A stretch of 64,000 nt of DNA, taken from an uncultured bacterium (GTDB lineage Bacteria; Actinomycetota; Coriobacteriia; Coriobacteriales; Coriobacteriaceae). The notes under the pieces are model-generated. The model searched no databases and was not told where the DNA came from. It worked only from the letters and a program-made list of their open reading frames with translations. The stretch lies in the NCBI GenBank assembly GCA_905215385.1, contig CAJMPY010000003.1, forward strand, positions 62,001-126,000, written 5' to 3'. A program made the translations under genes and the position numbers. This document shows positions 39,594 through 48,556 of this stretch, in pieces. Within the stretch, counting starts at the first letter, position 1; every line of letters starts with the position of its first letter.

Positions 39594-40814
39594 ATGCATC
39601 TAGCCCGCCGCGCCTGGTGCCGAACGTATCAAACGGTTTTTCGCATCGCATTGCCGGTGCTGCCCTATACCGAGCCACGCATTTTAGAGCACGCTGAGGA
39701 AGTGCCCGCAGTGCTTCAAAAGCGTTCAATACACCATGTTCTTATCGTGACAGATCCCGGCATTGCCCGTCTGGGGCTCACGGCACCGCTCGAGACAGCG
39801 CTCGCGTCCAAGGGAATTAGCGCTGCGGTCTATGCCGAAACACGTGCGAACCCCACGGTCTCAAACGTGGAGGAAGCGGCATCTCTGTATCGAGAGAGCA
39901 CCTGCCAGGCCATTATCGGCTTTGGCGGCGGTTCGGCCATGGACTGCGCCAAGGGCGTGGGCGCGCGCATCGCGCAGCCAAAGAAGCCCATCAACAAGAT
40001 GCGCGGCCTGTTGCGTATCCATCGTCGCCTGCCGCTGCTCATCGCCGTTCCCACCACGGCGGGCACGGGAAGCGAGGTCACGCTTGCAGCGGTAATTACC
40101 GACGACGAGACGCACTACAAGTATCCTATTAACGACTTTGTGCTGATCCCGCGCTTTGCGGTGCACGACCCCGAGTTTACGCGCGGCCTGCCCGCCTCCA
40201 TTACGGGGCAAACGGGCATGGACGCCCTGACGCATGCCGTCGAGGCCTTTATCGGGCGCAGCACCACGCCCTATACGCGCAAGATGGCGCGCCAGGCGGT
40301 GCAGCTCATCCACGACAATTTGCTCGAGGCCTATGAGTGCGGTGGCAACATGCGTGCGCGCCGCAATATGCTTTCGGCGGCGTATAAAGCGGGCGTTGCC
40401 TTTACGCGCTCTTATGTTGGATACGTCCATGCCATCGCGCACAGCCTGGGCGGGCGTTACGGGATTCCCCACGGCTTGGCCAACGCCATCATCCTGCCGC
40501 ACATGCTTCGCGCCTATGGCGAAGCTGCTGCTCCCAAGCTCGCCGATCTCGCCCGCATGGCCGGCATTGCGCCGGCTAATGCGCTGGACAACGTGGCTGC
40601 TGAGGCCTTTATCGATTGGGTCGACCGCATGAACGCCGCCTTGGGCATACCCAAATATGTGACGGGCATTCGCCGCTCCGATATTCCACAAATGGCGGCC
40701 CATGCCGATGCCGAGGCCAATCCGCTATACCCCGTTCCGCTTCTAATGGACCGTTTGGAGCTCGAGCGTATGTACGAGGTCGTCGCGGGTGGTATGTTTG
40801 AGGGCGAGAATTAG
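39594..40814 (+). CDS. Iron-containing alcohol dehydrogenase (group III)
   Basis: A 406-residue NAD(P)-dependent alcohol dehydrogenase. The cofactor motif GFGGGSAMDCAKGVGARI is near residue 103 and VPTTAGTGSEVT near 150. Metal ligands are visible as the Asp and His of GMDALTHAVEAFI near 207-213 and the two His of GYVHAIAHSLGGRYGIPHG near 281-295. It likely reduces an aldehyde to an alcohol during fermentation or detoxification. AAGGAG precedes the ATG at 39594. An aldehyde dehydrogenase begins eight bases after its stop, so the pair may interconvert an acid, aldehyde and alcohol. Confidence 0.9.
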   Translation: MHLARRAWCRTYQTVFRIALPVLPYTEPRILEHAEEVPAVLQKRSIHHVLIVTDPGIARLGLTAPLETALASKGISAAVYAETRANPTVSNVEEAASLYRESTCQAIIGFGGGSAMDCAKGVGARIAQPKKPINKMRGLLRIHRRLPLLIAVPTTAGTGSEVTLAAVITDDETHYKYPINDFVLIPRFAVHDPEFTRGLPASITGQTGMDALTHAVEAFIGRSTTPYTRKMARQAVQLIHDNLLEAYECGGNMRARRNMLSAAYKAGVAFTRSYVGYVHAIAHSLGGRYGIPHGLANAIILPHMLRAYGEAAAPKLADLARMAGIAPANALDNVAAEAFIDWVDRMNAALGIPKYVTGIRRSDIPQMAAHADAEANPLYPVPLLMDRLELERMYEVVAGGMFEGEN

Positions 40815-40822
40815 GAGGGTCC

Positions 40823-42202
40823 ATGAACACCGAGGAAATTGCGCGCATCGTCGGCGATCAGCGCGCCTACTTTAAGACACACGCCACGTTTGATGTCGAT
40901 GCTCGACGTCGTGCGCTCGTGAGTTTACGCGATGCGGTGCGGGCCCACGAGGCCGATATTGCCCATGCGCTCAAGACCGATTTGGGAAAGTCGCATGACG
41001 AGGCGTATATGTGCGAGATCGGCACCTCGCTTTCCGAGATTCGTTATCAGATTGCGCATGTGGCTCGATGGAGTCGCTCGCGCCTGCGTCCGTGTGACCT
41101 CGCCAACGCCGTGAGTGTGTGCAAGACGCAGTCCGTGCCCTATGGCGTCACACTCATCATGGCTCCGTGGAACTACCCGTTTTTGCTAACGCTCGAGCCG
41201 CTTGCCGGCGCCCTTGCCGCGGGCAATACCGTGGTCATCAAGCCGAGTGCCTATGCTCCGGCATCGAGCGCGGTGCTCAGGCAGATTTGCGAGGAAGCAT
41301 TTGATCCGCGCCTGGTGACGGTTGTAGAAGGCGGCCGTGCCGAGAACGAAGCACTGCTCGATGAGTGCTGGGACAAGATTTTCTTTACCGGTAGCGTTCC
41401 GGTCGGCAAGCTCGTCATGGAGCGCGCAAGTAAAAACCTGACGCCCGTGACGCTTGAGCTGGGCGGAAAGAGCCCCTGCATTGTGGATGCCACGGCAAAC
41501 TTAAAAGTCGCGGCACGGCGCATCGCCTTTGGTAAATGGCTCAACGTGGGGCAGACCTGCGTGGCGCCCGACTACCTGCTGGTCGATACGCGCGTACACG
41601 ATGAGCTGTTGGGCCTCATCAGGGAGGAGACCCGTCGCATGTTTGGCGAGCATCCGCTCGACAACGAGGATTACGGTCATATCGTCAACGCCAAGCATTT
41701 TGCGCGCGTGCGCGGGCTGATCGATCCCTATAAGGTTGTGCTTGGAGGTACCGCGCGCGAGTCGTCGCTCAAGATTGAGCCGACGATTCTAGACGGCGTG
41801 ACCCCCGATGACGCCGTAATGCAGGAGGAGATTTTCGGCCCCATCTTGCCGGTGCTGACGTTTGAGAGCCTAGACGAGGCAGAGACGTTTATTGCGGATC
41901 GTCCGACGCCGCTAGCTCTGTATATCTTTAGCCAGGACCATGCGGCTCAGCAACGCTTTGTGCGTTACGTGCCCTTTGGCGGCGGCTGCGTCAACGACAC
42001 GATCATGCATCTGGCTACGAGCCATATGGGCTTTGGCGGCATGGGCGCGAGCGGTATGGGGCAGTACCATGGCCGCGAGAGCTTCGATACGTTTAGTCAC
42101 AAGAAGAGCATCGTGAACAAGGCAACCTGGCTCGACGTGCCATTCCGCTATGCTCCTTACGCAAGCTGGAAGCACAAGTTCGTGCGCATGTTTGTGCATT
42201 AG
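40823..42202 (+). CDS. Class-3-type aldehyde dehydrogenase
   Basis: A 459-residue NAD(P)-dependent aldehyde dehydrogenase of the ALDH3/AlkH/YwdH group. IMAPWNYPFLLTLEPLAGAL near residue 111, the Rossmann FFTGSVPVGKLVM near 191, the general-base Glu in TLELGGKSP near 213 and the nucleophile Cys in NVGQTCVAPDY near 247 are all present, and EEIFGPILPV near 335 is conserved. AGGAGG directly precedes the ATG. Short length and C-terminal hydrophobic tail (YASWKHKFVRMFVH) fit the ALDH3 group. It is cotranscribed with the iron alcohol dehydrogenase; substrate chain length is unknown. Confidence 0.9.
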   Translation: MNTEEIARIVGDQRAYFKTHATFDVDARRRALVSLRDAVRAHEADIAHALKTDLGKSHDEAYMCEIGTSLSEIRYQIAHVARWSRSRLRPCDLANAVSVCKTQSVPYGVTLIMAPWNYPFLLTLEPLAGALAAGNTVVIKPSAYAPASSAVLRQICEEAFDPRLVTVVEGGRAENEALLDECWDKIFFTGSVPVGKLVMERASKNLTPVTLELGGKSPCIVDATANLKVAARRIAFGKWLNVGQTCVAPDYLLVDTRVHDELLGLIREETRRMFGEHPLDNEDYGHIVNAKHFARVRGLIDPYKVVLGGTARESSLKIEPTILDGVTPDDAVMQEEIFGPILPVLTFESLDEAETFIADRPTPLALYIFSQDHAAQQRFVRYVPFGGGCVNDTIMHLATSHMGFGGMGASGMGQYHGRESFDTFSHKKSIVNKATWLDVPFRYAPYASWKHKFVRMFVH

Positions 42203-42307
42203 AAAAGGGTGCGGGTAATACGAACAGATGTTCCTATTACCCGCATTTTGCGTTAGACTACTGCTATGGAGCACGGATGGGCCAACTCCCTTTAGAAGGG
42301 ATTTGGT

Positions 42308-42391
42308 ATGAACGTAAGCGATGTTATTTCGTTATTGGCGTTGTTGATCGCGGCTATCGAGCTTGGCCTGTTTATCGGCCGAACGAAATAG
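42308..42391 (+). CDS. 27-residue hydrophobic peptide, possible type I toxin-like (Hol-Tox-like) protein
   Basis: A very short gene with a good ribosome-binding site (GAAGGGA, seven bases before the ATG). It reads MNVSDVISLLALLIAAIELG followed by a short tail ending in GRTK. A single membrane helix with a basic end is the form of small holin-like or type I toxin peptides of Gram-positive bacteria. No homologue could be checked. It stands alone between the aldehyde dehydrogenase and the HIRAN gene. The following 235 bases to 42626 carry no recognised gene but contain small stems (ACCCGCTGCAACGGGT near 42467). Confidence 0.5.
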   Translation: MNVSDVISLLALLIAAIELGLFIGRTK

Positions 42392-42626
42392 CCGCCCCCG
42401 CATAAGCGAAGACGGCCACTTCTCACGATGTAAACGTGTACTGGAGTTGGCAAGACCCGCTGCAACGGGTGCCATCCGTGCCTCTATCTTATCTGCAGGC
42501 GCTCTGTCTCGCAAGCGTTGCGGCAAATGGGCGAAAGGTGCGAGCGGGTGAAATTATGTCCGCACGGGCCCGTAAGCTTCTCAGTAAGGTTAAGTGCCGG
42601 TTTATTCGGTCGTTAGAGGAGTTGCC

Positions 42627-42953
42627 ATGTACGAGCCTTCACGTGTTCTTTTGTCGTTTCATATTGCAGGATTTCAGTATGCCGATGGCGCCTTGGTCTT
42701 GGGCGATCTTAAAGTGGGCGATAAACTGACGCTGTGTGCCGAGCGCGATAACCCCCATGATCCCGAGGCGGTTGCGATCTACTACGGCAACACCAAGCTT
42801 GGGTATGTTCCGGGAAACGAGGTCGGCCCGCTGTCCTTGATGATGTATTACGGCCACGAGGACGTATTTGAGGCTCGCGTGCAACAGGTTGCTCCCGAGC
42901 GCAGCCCGTGGCATCAGGTGCGCGTTGGTCTCTATGTGGTGGATGCTCGCTAA
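42627..42953 (+). CDS. HIRAN-domain protein
   Basis: A 108-residue protein consisting almost only of a HIRAN domain, a fold that binds single-stranded DNA ends or damaged DNA in helicase-associated proteins. The core runs SFHIAGFQYADGALVLGDLK, AERDNPHDPEAVAIYYGN and KLGYVPGNEV. AGAGGAG precedes the ATG at 42627; 11 upstream codons were rejected. The next gene begins 18 bp later and a metallophosphoesterase after that, which may form one small operon. Stand-alone HIRAN proteins have no settled function. Confidence 0.8.
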   Translation: MYEPSRVLLSFHIAGFQYADGALVLGDLKVGDKLTLCAERDNPHDPEAVAIYYGNTKLGYVPGNEVGPLSLMMYYGHEDVFEARVQQVAPERSPWHQVRVGLYVVDAR

Positions 42954-42971
42954 TCGGCAATGGAGGCGGTC

Positions 42972-43151
42972 ATGTTTGATGACGATGACCTGTTCGATCT
43001 GACGGACGACCCGTTTGAGTGGGATATGCTGATCGACGATGATGAGCTGGAGCAGGACCGGAAGAAGCGGCAGGACAAGAACGCCCAGGGCGACGCTTCG
43101 AAAAAGCAAGACAAGCGCCGCCGCGGACTGTTCGGCGGGCTCTTTGGATAA
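42972..43151 (+). CDS. Small charged protein of unknown function
   Basis: A 59-residue protein. The first 30 residues are strongly acidic (MFDDDDLFDLTDDPFEWDML), the rest strongly basic (KKRQDKN, KKQDKRRR) and ends in GLFGGLFG. GGAGG lies just before the ATG at 42972; an in-frame ATG at 42960 is weaker. It follows the HIRAN gene closely. I do not recognise a family; the charge split suggests protein or nucleic-acid contacts. Confidence 0.55.
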   Translation: MFDDDDLFDLTDDPFEWDMLIDDDELEQDRKKRQDKNAQGDASKKQDKRRRGLFGGLFG

Positions 43152-43217
43152 CCGCTGCATCGCTGCGTCTGTATACTTAGCACGAGTTGAACACGTTGCG
43201 AAATGAGGACAGAGACG

Positions 43218-43763
43218 ATGATGTGGTTTACCGCCGACCTGCACCTGGGCGATACGAATATCTTGCACGATATGGATCGGCCGTTTGATTCGGTCGAGGA
43301 GATGAACCGCAAGGTCATCGATGCCATCAATGAGTGCGTGGCGGCGGACGACCGTCTCTATATCTTGGGAGACTTTACCTATCGTTTGCCCCTGGCGGAG
43401 GCGGTGCGCCTGCGCGAGCGCATCGAATGCCAGAATGTGACGCTCATCCGTGGCAACCATGACGGTGATTGGGAAGATCCCGACGTACCGCAGATTTGGG
43501 ATGAGGTACGCGATTACCTGGAGATTGCTCCCGGCTATGCCAAGGGCCATCGTCTAGTTATGAGCCATTACCCCATGCTCAGCTGGAATGGCAAGGCGCG
43601 CGGCGCCATCATGCTGCACGGGCATATCCACAGCAGGGGAGACCGCACCAACGCGCGCAACCGCGATCGCGAGCGCCCTATCTTTCGCTATGATGTCGGT
43701 CTCGATGCCAACGATTACAAGCCCGTAAGCCGTGATCAAATCCTTGACTTCTTTGGGCTGTAA
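43218..43763 (+). CDS. Calcineurin-like metallophosphoesterase
   Basis: A 181-residue phosphoesterase with the complete two-metal motif set: FTADLHLGD at residue 4, LYILGDFTYR near 51, LIRGNHDGDW near 77, VMSHYPM near 115 and LHGHIHS near 131. It is of the small stand-alone bacterial type acting on phosphodiesters or nucleotides. The ATG at 43218 has GAGGA upstream; 43221 is the next Met. It is the last gene before a strong terminator. Substrate unknown. Confidence 0.85.
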   Translation: MMWFTADLHLGDTNILHDMDRPFDSVEEMNRKVIDAINECVAADDRLYILGDFTYRLPLAEAVRLRERIECQNVTLIRGNHDGDWEDPDVPQIWDEVRDYLEIAPGYAKGHRLVMSHYPMLSWNGKARGAIMLHGHIHSRGDRTNARNRDRERPIFRYDVGLDANDYKPVSRDQILDFFGL

Positions 43764-43781
43764 TTCTCGAACCACCACACA

Positions 43782-43818
43782 AACCACCGCAAAGGGGACA
43801 GGCACCTTTATGGTGGTT
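43782..43818 (+). repeat. GGGGACAGG-core short inverted-repeat element
   Basis: AACCACC at the left and GGTGGTT at the right flank AAAGGGGACAGGCACCTTTA. The layout matches the 35-bp repeats at 10324-10358 and 57894-57928 (short inverted ends around an AAGGGGACAGG-like core) but with different arms, so it looks like another member of one family. Confidence 0.6.
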
Positions 43819-43820
43819 CT

Positions 43821-43856
43821 GGCGCCGCTGCCATTATGGCAGCGGCGCCTTTTTTG
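43821..43856 (+). terminator. Strong intrinsic terminator after the metallophosphoesterase
   Basis: GGCGCCGCTGCC and GGCAGCGGCGCC form a 12-bp perfect stem with a 5-base loop, followed by TTTTTT. Confidence 0.9.
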
Positions 43857-43913
43857 TCCGTGCGGCGCGGTAGAGTGTAGGCGGTTGAAATTTGCGTCCA
43901 TCGAGGAGCTGCC

Positions 43914-45671
43914 ATGAACGAGATCAAGTGCCCGCATTGCGGTGAAGTTTTTAAGGTCGATGCGTCCGGTTATGCGGATATCGTCAAGCAGGTGCGCGAC
44001 GCCGAGTTCTCGCGCGACTTGGACGAGCGCGTGAAGGCTGTTCAGCGCGAGGGCGAGCAGGCGCTGGAGCTTGAGCGCTCGCGCTCGACGGCTGCTTTGC
44101 AAAAGGCGGAGTCTCAGCGCGACGCTCAGCTTGTCGAGCAGAAGAACGCTGCAGCCCAGCAGCTGGCGCAAGAACTCGCCAAGCGCGATGCGGAGCTTGC
44201 CGAGCTGCGCGCCAAGCTCGAAGGCGCTGCCGCAGAGCGCGAGAGTGCAAGTCGGCGCGCGGCGGTTGAGGCCCGCGCCGATGCTCAAAAGGAGAATGCC
44301 GAGCTTCAGCGCGAGATCGACAATTTGCGTGCGCAGCTGGAGCGCAAAGATGACGAAGCCAAGCTCGTCGAGTCGGCGACGCGCAATGCCGCTCAAAACG
44401 ATTTAGCTGCACGTGATGCTCAGATTGCTGAGCTGCAGGCCAGACTTGCCGCGGCGGACAAGGCCCAGGAGATGGCGCTTGCCGCCGCTGCGGCCGAGTC
44501 GCAGCGTGAGCTCGATGCCGCTCGCAGCGAGGCCGAGCGCGCGCTTGCTGACTATCGCGTGAAGGTGCAAGAGAAGTTTTCTGCCGCAAAGGCACAGTCC
44601 GAGCAAGAGGCCGAGGGTCTGCGTGCCCAGTTGCGCGAGCAGGAACTGATGGCAAAAATGAACCTGTCAGAGGCGGTCGCCGCGGCGGAGCGAGAGCGCG
44701 ATGAGGCACGTGCCAAGCTGACGAGCGAGCTGGCGGTGCGCGATTCGCGTGAGGAACAGGCCCAGGCAGCCCACGAGCTTGAGCTTGCGCAGGCCAAGCG
44801 CGTGAGCGACGAGTTGATTCGCTACAAGGATGAAGAGATTGAGCGCCTTAAGGACATGAAGGTCCGCCTGTCCACCAAGATGGTGGGCGAGTCGCTCGAG
44901 CAGCACTGCGAGACCGAGTTCAACCGTCTGCGCATGACGGCGTTTCCCAATGCGTACTTCGAGAAAGATAACGATGCGTCCGAGGGCACCAAGGGCGACT
45001 TTATCTTCCGCGAGTGCGACGCGAGCGGCAACGAGGTCATCTCAATTATGTTCGAGATGAAAAACGAGAATGACGAGACCGCGACCAAGCATAAAAACGA
45101 GGACTTCTTTAAGAAACTCGATCACGATCGTCGCCAGAAAAGCTGTGAGTACGCGGTGCTCTGCACGCTGCTCGAGCCCGAGAGCGAGCTCTACAACGCG
45201 GGAATCGTGGACGTGAGCTATCGCTACGAGAAGATGTATGTGATTCGCCCGCAGTTCTTCATTCCCATCATTACGCTGCTGCGCAATGCCGCCATGGGTT
45301 CGCTTCGCTATAAGCAGGAGCTGGCGGAGTACAAGCAGCAGAATATCGATGTCACGAACTTCGAAGCCAAGATGGAGAAGTTCAAGAACGATTTCGGCCG
45401 CAACTACGAGATCGCGAGCCGCAAGTTCCAAACGGCAATCGATGAGATCGACAAGACGATTAGCCATCTGCAGAAAACCAAGGAGGCGTTGCTGTCCTCC
45501 GAGAACAATCTGCGCCTTGCCAACAAGAAAGCCGACGATCTTACCATTCGCAAGCTCACGTGGGGCAACAAGACCATGAAAGCAGCGTTTGACGAGGCGT
45601 GCGGGGCCGCGACAGAGACGAACGATGAGCCAGCCGAGGCGGATTCGTATGAGGTCGAGGATGCCGAGTAG
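43914..45671 (+). CDS. DUF2130 protein: zinc-ribbon, coiled coil, nuclease-like C-terminus
   Basis: A 585-residue protein of the DUF2130 family. The N-terminus has a zinc-ribbon-like IKCPHCGEVF. Residues 25-310 are a long Ala/Glu/Arg-rich coiled coil. The DUF2130 domain (about 315-500) includes STKMVGESLEQHCETEFNRL and GDFIFRECDASGNEVISIMF then EMKNEND, which has the Asp-x-Glu-x-Lys arrangement of a PD-(D/E)XK nuclease. A second helical segment follows. The ATG at 43914 has GAGGAG upstream. The family is widespread and uncharacterised; DNA cleavage or repair is a structural inference. Confidence 0.85.
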   Translation: MNEIKCPHCGEVFKVDASGYADIVKQVRDAEFSRDLDERVKAVQREGEQALELERSRSTAALQKAESQRDAQLVEQKNAAAQQLAQELAKRDAELAELRAKLEGAAAERESASRRAAVEARADAQKENAELQREIDNLRAQLERKDDEAKLVESATRNAAQNDLAARDAQIAELQARLAAADKAQEMALAAAAAESQRELDAARSEAERALADYRVKVQEKFSAAKAQSEQEAEGLRAQLREQELMAKMNLSEAVAAAERERDEARAKLTSELAVRDSREEQAQAAHELELAQAKRVSDELIRYKDEEIERLKDMKVRLSTKMVGESLEQHCETEFNRLRMTAFPNAYFEKDNDASEGTKGDFIFRECDASGNEVISIMFEMKNENDETATKHKNEDFFKKLDHDRRQKSCEYAVLCTLLEPESELYNAGIVDVSYRYEKMYVIRPQFFIPIITLLRNAAMGSLRYKQELAEYKQQNIDVTNFEAKMEKFKNDFGRNYEIASRKFQTAIDEIDKTISHLQKTKEALLSSENNLRLANKKADDLTIRKLTWGNKTMKAAFDEACGAATETNDEPAEADSYEVEDAE

Positions 45672-45686
45672 GGGATAGCGTATCGC

Positions 45687-45733
45687 GCAAAAAGCGGGGC
45701 CGCTGGCGATGTTGCCAGCGACCCCGCTTTGTT
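45687..45733. terminator. Bidirectional terminator between DUF2130 and DUF3516 genes
   Basis: AAAGCGGGGCCGCTGGC and GCCAGCGACCCCGCTTT form a long stem with one mismatch; TTTGTTT follows on the plus strand and TTTTT on the minus strand. The two genes converge here. Confidence 0.85.
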
Positions 45734-45751
45734 TCGTCCCATTGCGCCCGG

Positions 45752-48433
45752 CTAGTCCTCGAGCAGGTCCTCGATAAAGCCGACACGGTAGTTCTTGAAG
45801 ATTACCTCGCCGCCGTCTTGCGTGGCGTCCAGATCGACATCGCCCATGATGCCAAAATCGTGGTCGCCATCCTCGTCGGCAAAGATCTGGTGCACGTGCC
45901 ATACGTGCGCGGTCTTCTCGTCGGACTCGTCGATGGAGAACATCGCGGCGCTGCGGGCATCTCCGTCGGTGAGGATTTCCTCGTGCTGCTCGTGGTAAGC
46001 GTCGAGTGCTTTTTGCCAGCGGATCTCGCTCATGCCCCAGTCGTCGTCGAGCTCGCCCAGGTCGCGAACGTGCTCGCGGGCGGCAAGGGTCACGCGGCGG
46101 AAGAGCGCGTTGCGCACCAACAGCGTGCAGCCGCGGCGGTCCGCCACGACCTCGTCGATGCCCTGCGGCGGCGCAGCATCGAGGGCTGCCGGGTTGCCGG
46201 CGTTCTCCCACTCGTCCACCAGGCTCGAGTCCACCGAGCGCACCACAAAGCCGAGCCACGAGATAATGTTGCGCAGACGCTCGTCGCGCTTCTCGATGGG
46301 CACGGTGCGGTCGAGCGAACGGTAGGCCTCTGCCAGGTAACGCAGCAAAATGCCCTCGGAGCGGGCGATGCCGAGCTTTTGAATGTAACCCTTAAAATCG
46401 CTCGCGCTTTCCAGCATATCGCGCAGGACGCTTTTGGGAGAGAGCTGGTAGTCGTTTGCCCAGGGCACTTCCTGGCAGTACTTGTCGAAGGCGGCGTCGA
46501 GCAAGTCCTCGAGCGGTTTTTCGTAGGTGACATCCTGGATGCGCTCCAGGCGTTCCTCATATTCGACGCCGTCAGCCTTCATTTCGGCCATCGCGCGGTC
46601 GCGCGCGGCGCGCTCCTGTGCGCGCAATACCTGCTTAGGGTCCTCGAGCGTAGCCTCGACCATCGAGATGAGGTCCATGGTATAGGTCTCACTCTCGGGG
46701 TCGAGCAGCTCCAGCGCGGCAAGCAAAAACGGCGAGAGCGGCTGGTCGAGCGCAAAGTCCTCGGGCAGGTCGACCGTCAGCGCGTAGTCGATGTCCGGCG
46801 CGGCATCAGCCGGAGCGTCGGGTGCGGGCGGCACCTCAGTGCGCACGACGACGCCGGAGTCGATGAGCGTGGCGAAGATCTCGTCGGCACGAACCTCGAG
46901 CTTTGCCTTTTCCTCGGGAGTCTGCAGGCTCGTCTCGATGAGGTCGTGTACGCGGGCTCGGGCATCGCCGCCCTGCTCGACCACGCTAATCACCATGGAG
47001 TGTGTGATGCGAAGGCGCGGCTTGAGCGTTTCGGGCTGCGTCTCGATCAGGCGCTCAAAGGTCTGCTTGTTCCAGGTGACAAAGCCCTCGGGGGCCTTCT
47101 TCTTTTTAATCTTGCGGAGCTTCTTGGGGTCGTCGCCCGCCTTGGCCATGAGTTTGGCGTTCTCGATCTCGTGCTCCGGGGCCTCGGCGATGACCATGCC
47201 CTCGGTATCGAAGCCCGAACGGCCGGCGCGACCGGCAATCTGATGGAACTCGCGTGCGCGCAGGCGACGCATCTTGTAGCCGTCGAACTTGGTGAGCGCG
47301 GTGAGCACCACGGTATGGATGGGTACGTTGATGCCGACGCCGAGCGTATCGGTGCCGCAGATGACGGGCAGCAGGCCCTGCTGCGCCAAGCGCTCGACCA
47401 GCAGGCGATAGCGCGGCAACATGCCAGCATGGTGCACGCCGACGCCGCATCCAAGAAGGCGTTTGAGAATCTTGCCGAAGGCCGTCGAGAAGCTCGTGCC
47501 CTTGGCCGCCTCCTTGATGGCCTCGCGCTGCTCCTTGCTGGCAATGCCAAAGTTGGCGAGGGATTGCGCCGTCGCAAGTGCGGCATCCTGGCTAAAGTGC
47601 ACGATGTAGAGCGGGGCCTCGCCACGGCGCATGGCGAGCTCGACGGTGCCCTCGAGGGAGGTCGTCACATAGTCGTAGCTCAGCGGCACGGGGCGCGGGG
47701 CATCGACGACCAAGTCGCAGGTAGCGCCGGTGTGTTCCTCGAGTGAGGCGGCGATGGCAGTGACATCGCCGAGCGTGGCGCTCATGAGCATGAATTGCGT
47801 GTGAGGCAGGGTGAGCAGCGGTACCTGCCAGGCCCAGCCGCGATCGGGGTCGGCAAAGTAGTGGAACTCGTCCATGGCGACGCAGCCAACATCGGCATCT
47901 TCGCCCTCGCGCAGCGCGTCGTTGGCAAGGATCTCTGCCGTGCAGCAGATGACGGGCGCCTTGGTGTTGATATGCGTGTCGCCGGTGATCATACCTACGT
48001 TATCGCGGCCGAGCACCTGTACCAGATCGAAGAACTTTTCGCTGACCAAGGCTTTGATAGGGGCTGTGTAATAGCAACGTTTGCCCTGTGCCATGCCCAT
48101 AAAGAGCATGCCCAGCGCGACGAGCGATTTACCTGATCCGGTCGGTGTGCCCAAAATGACGTGATCGCCGGCAGCCAGGTCCATGAGGGCCTCTTCTTGG
48201 TGGTCCCACAGCTCAATGCCGCGATCGCTCGTCCATTCAAAGAAGCGCTCGAAGGCCTGGTCGGGCGTGAGCCATGGTTCGGGCTCGCTGCGGTCTTCGG
48301 GCTCCCACCAGGTGGGGGAGAGCGCGCCGAGCGAACCGAACTCTGCCTCGGTTCCCGTGCCGCCCGAGAATGAGCTGGCGGCCCCGGCGCCGGAGACGGT
48401 GCTGGCGACGGTATCTGTCGTAGTCTGTGCCAT
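45752..48433 (-). CDS. Ski2-like SF2 helicase with DUF3516 domain
   Basis: An 893-residue ATP-dependent helicase. After a Ser/Gly-rich N-terminus, motif I is LGTPTGSGKSLVAL near residue 93, motif II is DEFHYF near 190, motif III SATL near 218, and motif VI is FHQIAGRAGRSGF near 403; HHAGMLPRYR is also typical of Ski2 proteins. The C-terminal half (about 480-893) is the DUF3516 region of actinobacterial helicases, including DLLDAAFDKYCQEVPWANDY. It probably remodels RNA or DNA-RNA duplexes. GAGAGAAAG lies upstream of the ATG. It is convergent with the DUF2130 gene and apparently monocistronic. Confidence 0.88.
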   Translation of the reverse strand: MAQTTTDTVASTVSGAGAASSFSGGTGTEAEFGSLGALSPTWWEPEDRSEPEPWLTPDQAFERFFEWTSDRGIELWDHQEEALMDLAAGDHVILGTPTGSGKSLVALGMLFMGMAQGKRCYYTAPIKALVSEKFFDLVQVLGRDNVGMITGDTHINTKAPVICCTAEILANDALREGEDADVGCVAMDEFHYFADPDRGWAWQVPLLTLPHTQFMLMSATLGDVTAIAASLEEHTGATCDLVVDAPRPVPLSYDYVTTSLEGTVELAMRRGEAPLYIVHFSQDAALATAQSLANFGIASKEQREAIKEAAKGTSFSTAFGKILKRLLGCGVGVHHAGMLPRYRLLVERLAQQGLLPVICGTDTLGVGINVPIHTVVLTALTKFDGYKMRRLRAREFHQIAGRAGRSGFDTEGMVIAEAPEHEIENAKLMAKAGDDPKKLRKIKKKKAPEGFVTWNKQTFERLIETQPETLKPRLRITHSMVISVVEQGGDARARVHDLIETSLQTPEEKAKLEVRADEIFATLIDSGVVVRTEVPPAPDAPADAAPDIDYALTVDLPEDFALDQPLSPFLLAALELLDPESETYTMDLISMVEATLEDPKQVLRAQERAARDRAMAEMKADGVEYEERLERIQDVTYEKPLEDLLDAAFDKYCQEVPWANDYQLSPKSVLRDMLESASDFKGYIQKLGIARSEGILLRYLAEAYRSLDRTVPIEKRDERLRNIISWLGFVVRSVDSSLVDEWENAGNPAALDAAPPQGIDEVVADRRGCTLLVRNALFRRVTLAAREHVRDLGELDDDWGMSEIRWQKALDAYHEQHEEILTDGDARSAAMFSIDESDEKTAHVWHVHQIFADEDGDHDFGIMGDVDLDATQDGGEVIFKNYRVGFIEDLLED

Positions 48434-48556
48434 GTGGTTGCTTTCTCTCGCGATTGTCCGCCAACTATTATGGCGTAGCGTCGCATCGATGCGTTCGCAG
48501 GCAAGAAAATGCAGGAAATGGGCGTTCTGCCCAGCCGTTTAGTGTAGTCGCTAGCC

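Noticed and set aside
42392..42626. Possible structured RNA (RNase P, tmRNA, SRP or riboswitch) between the 27-residue gene and the HIRAN gene
   Set aside because: Small stems are present but none of the diagnostic conserved blocks of these RNAs could be found.
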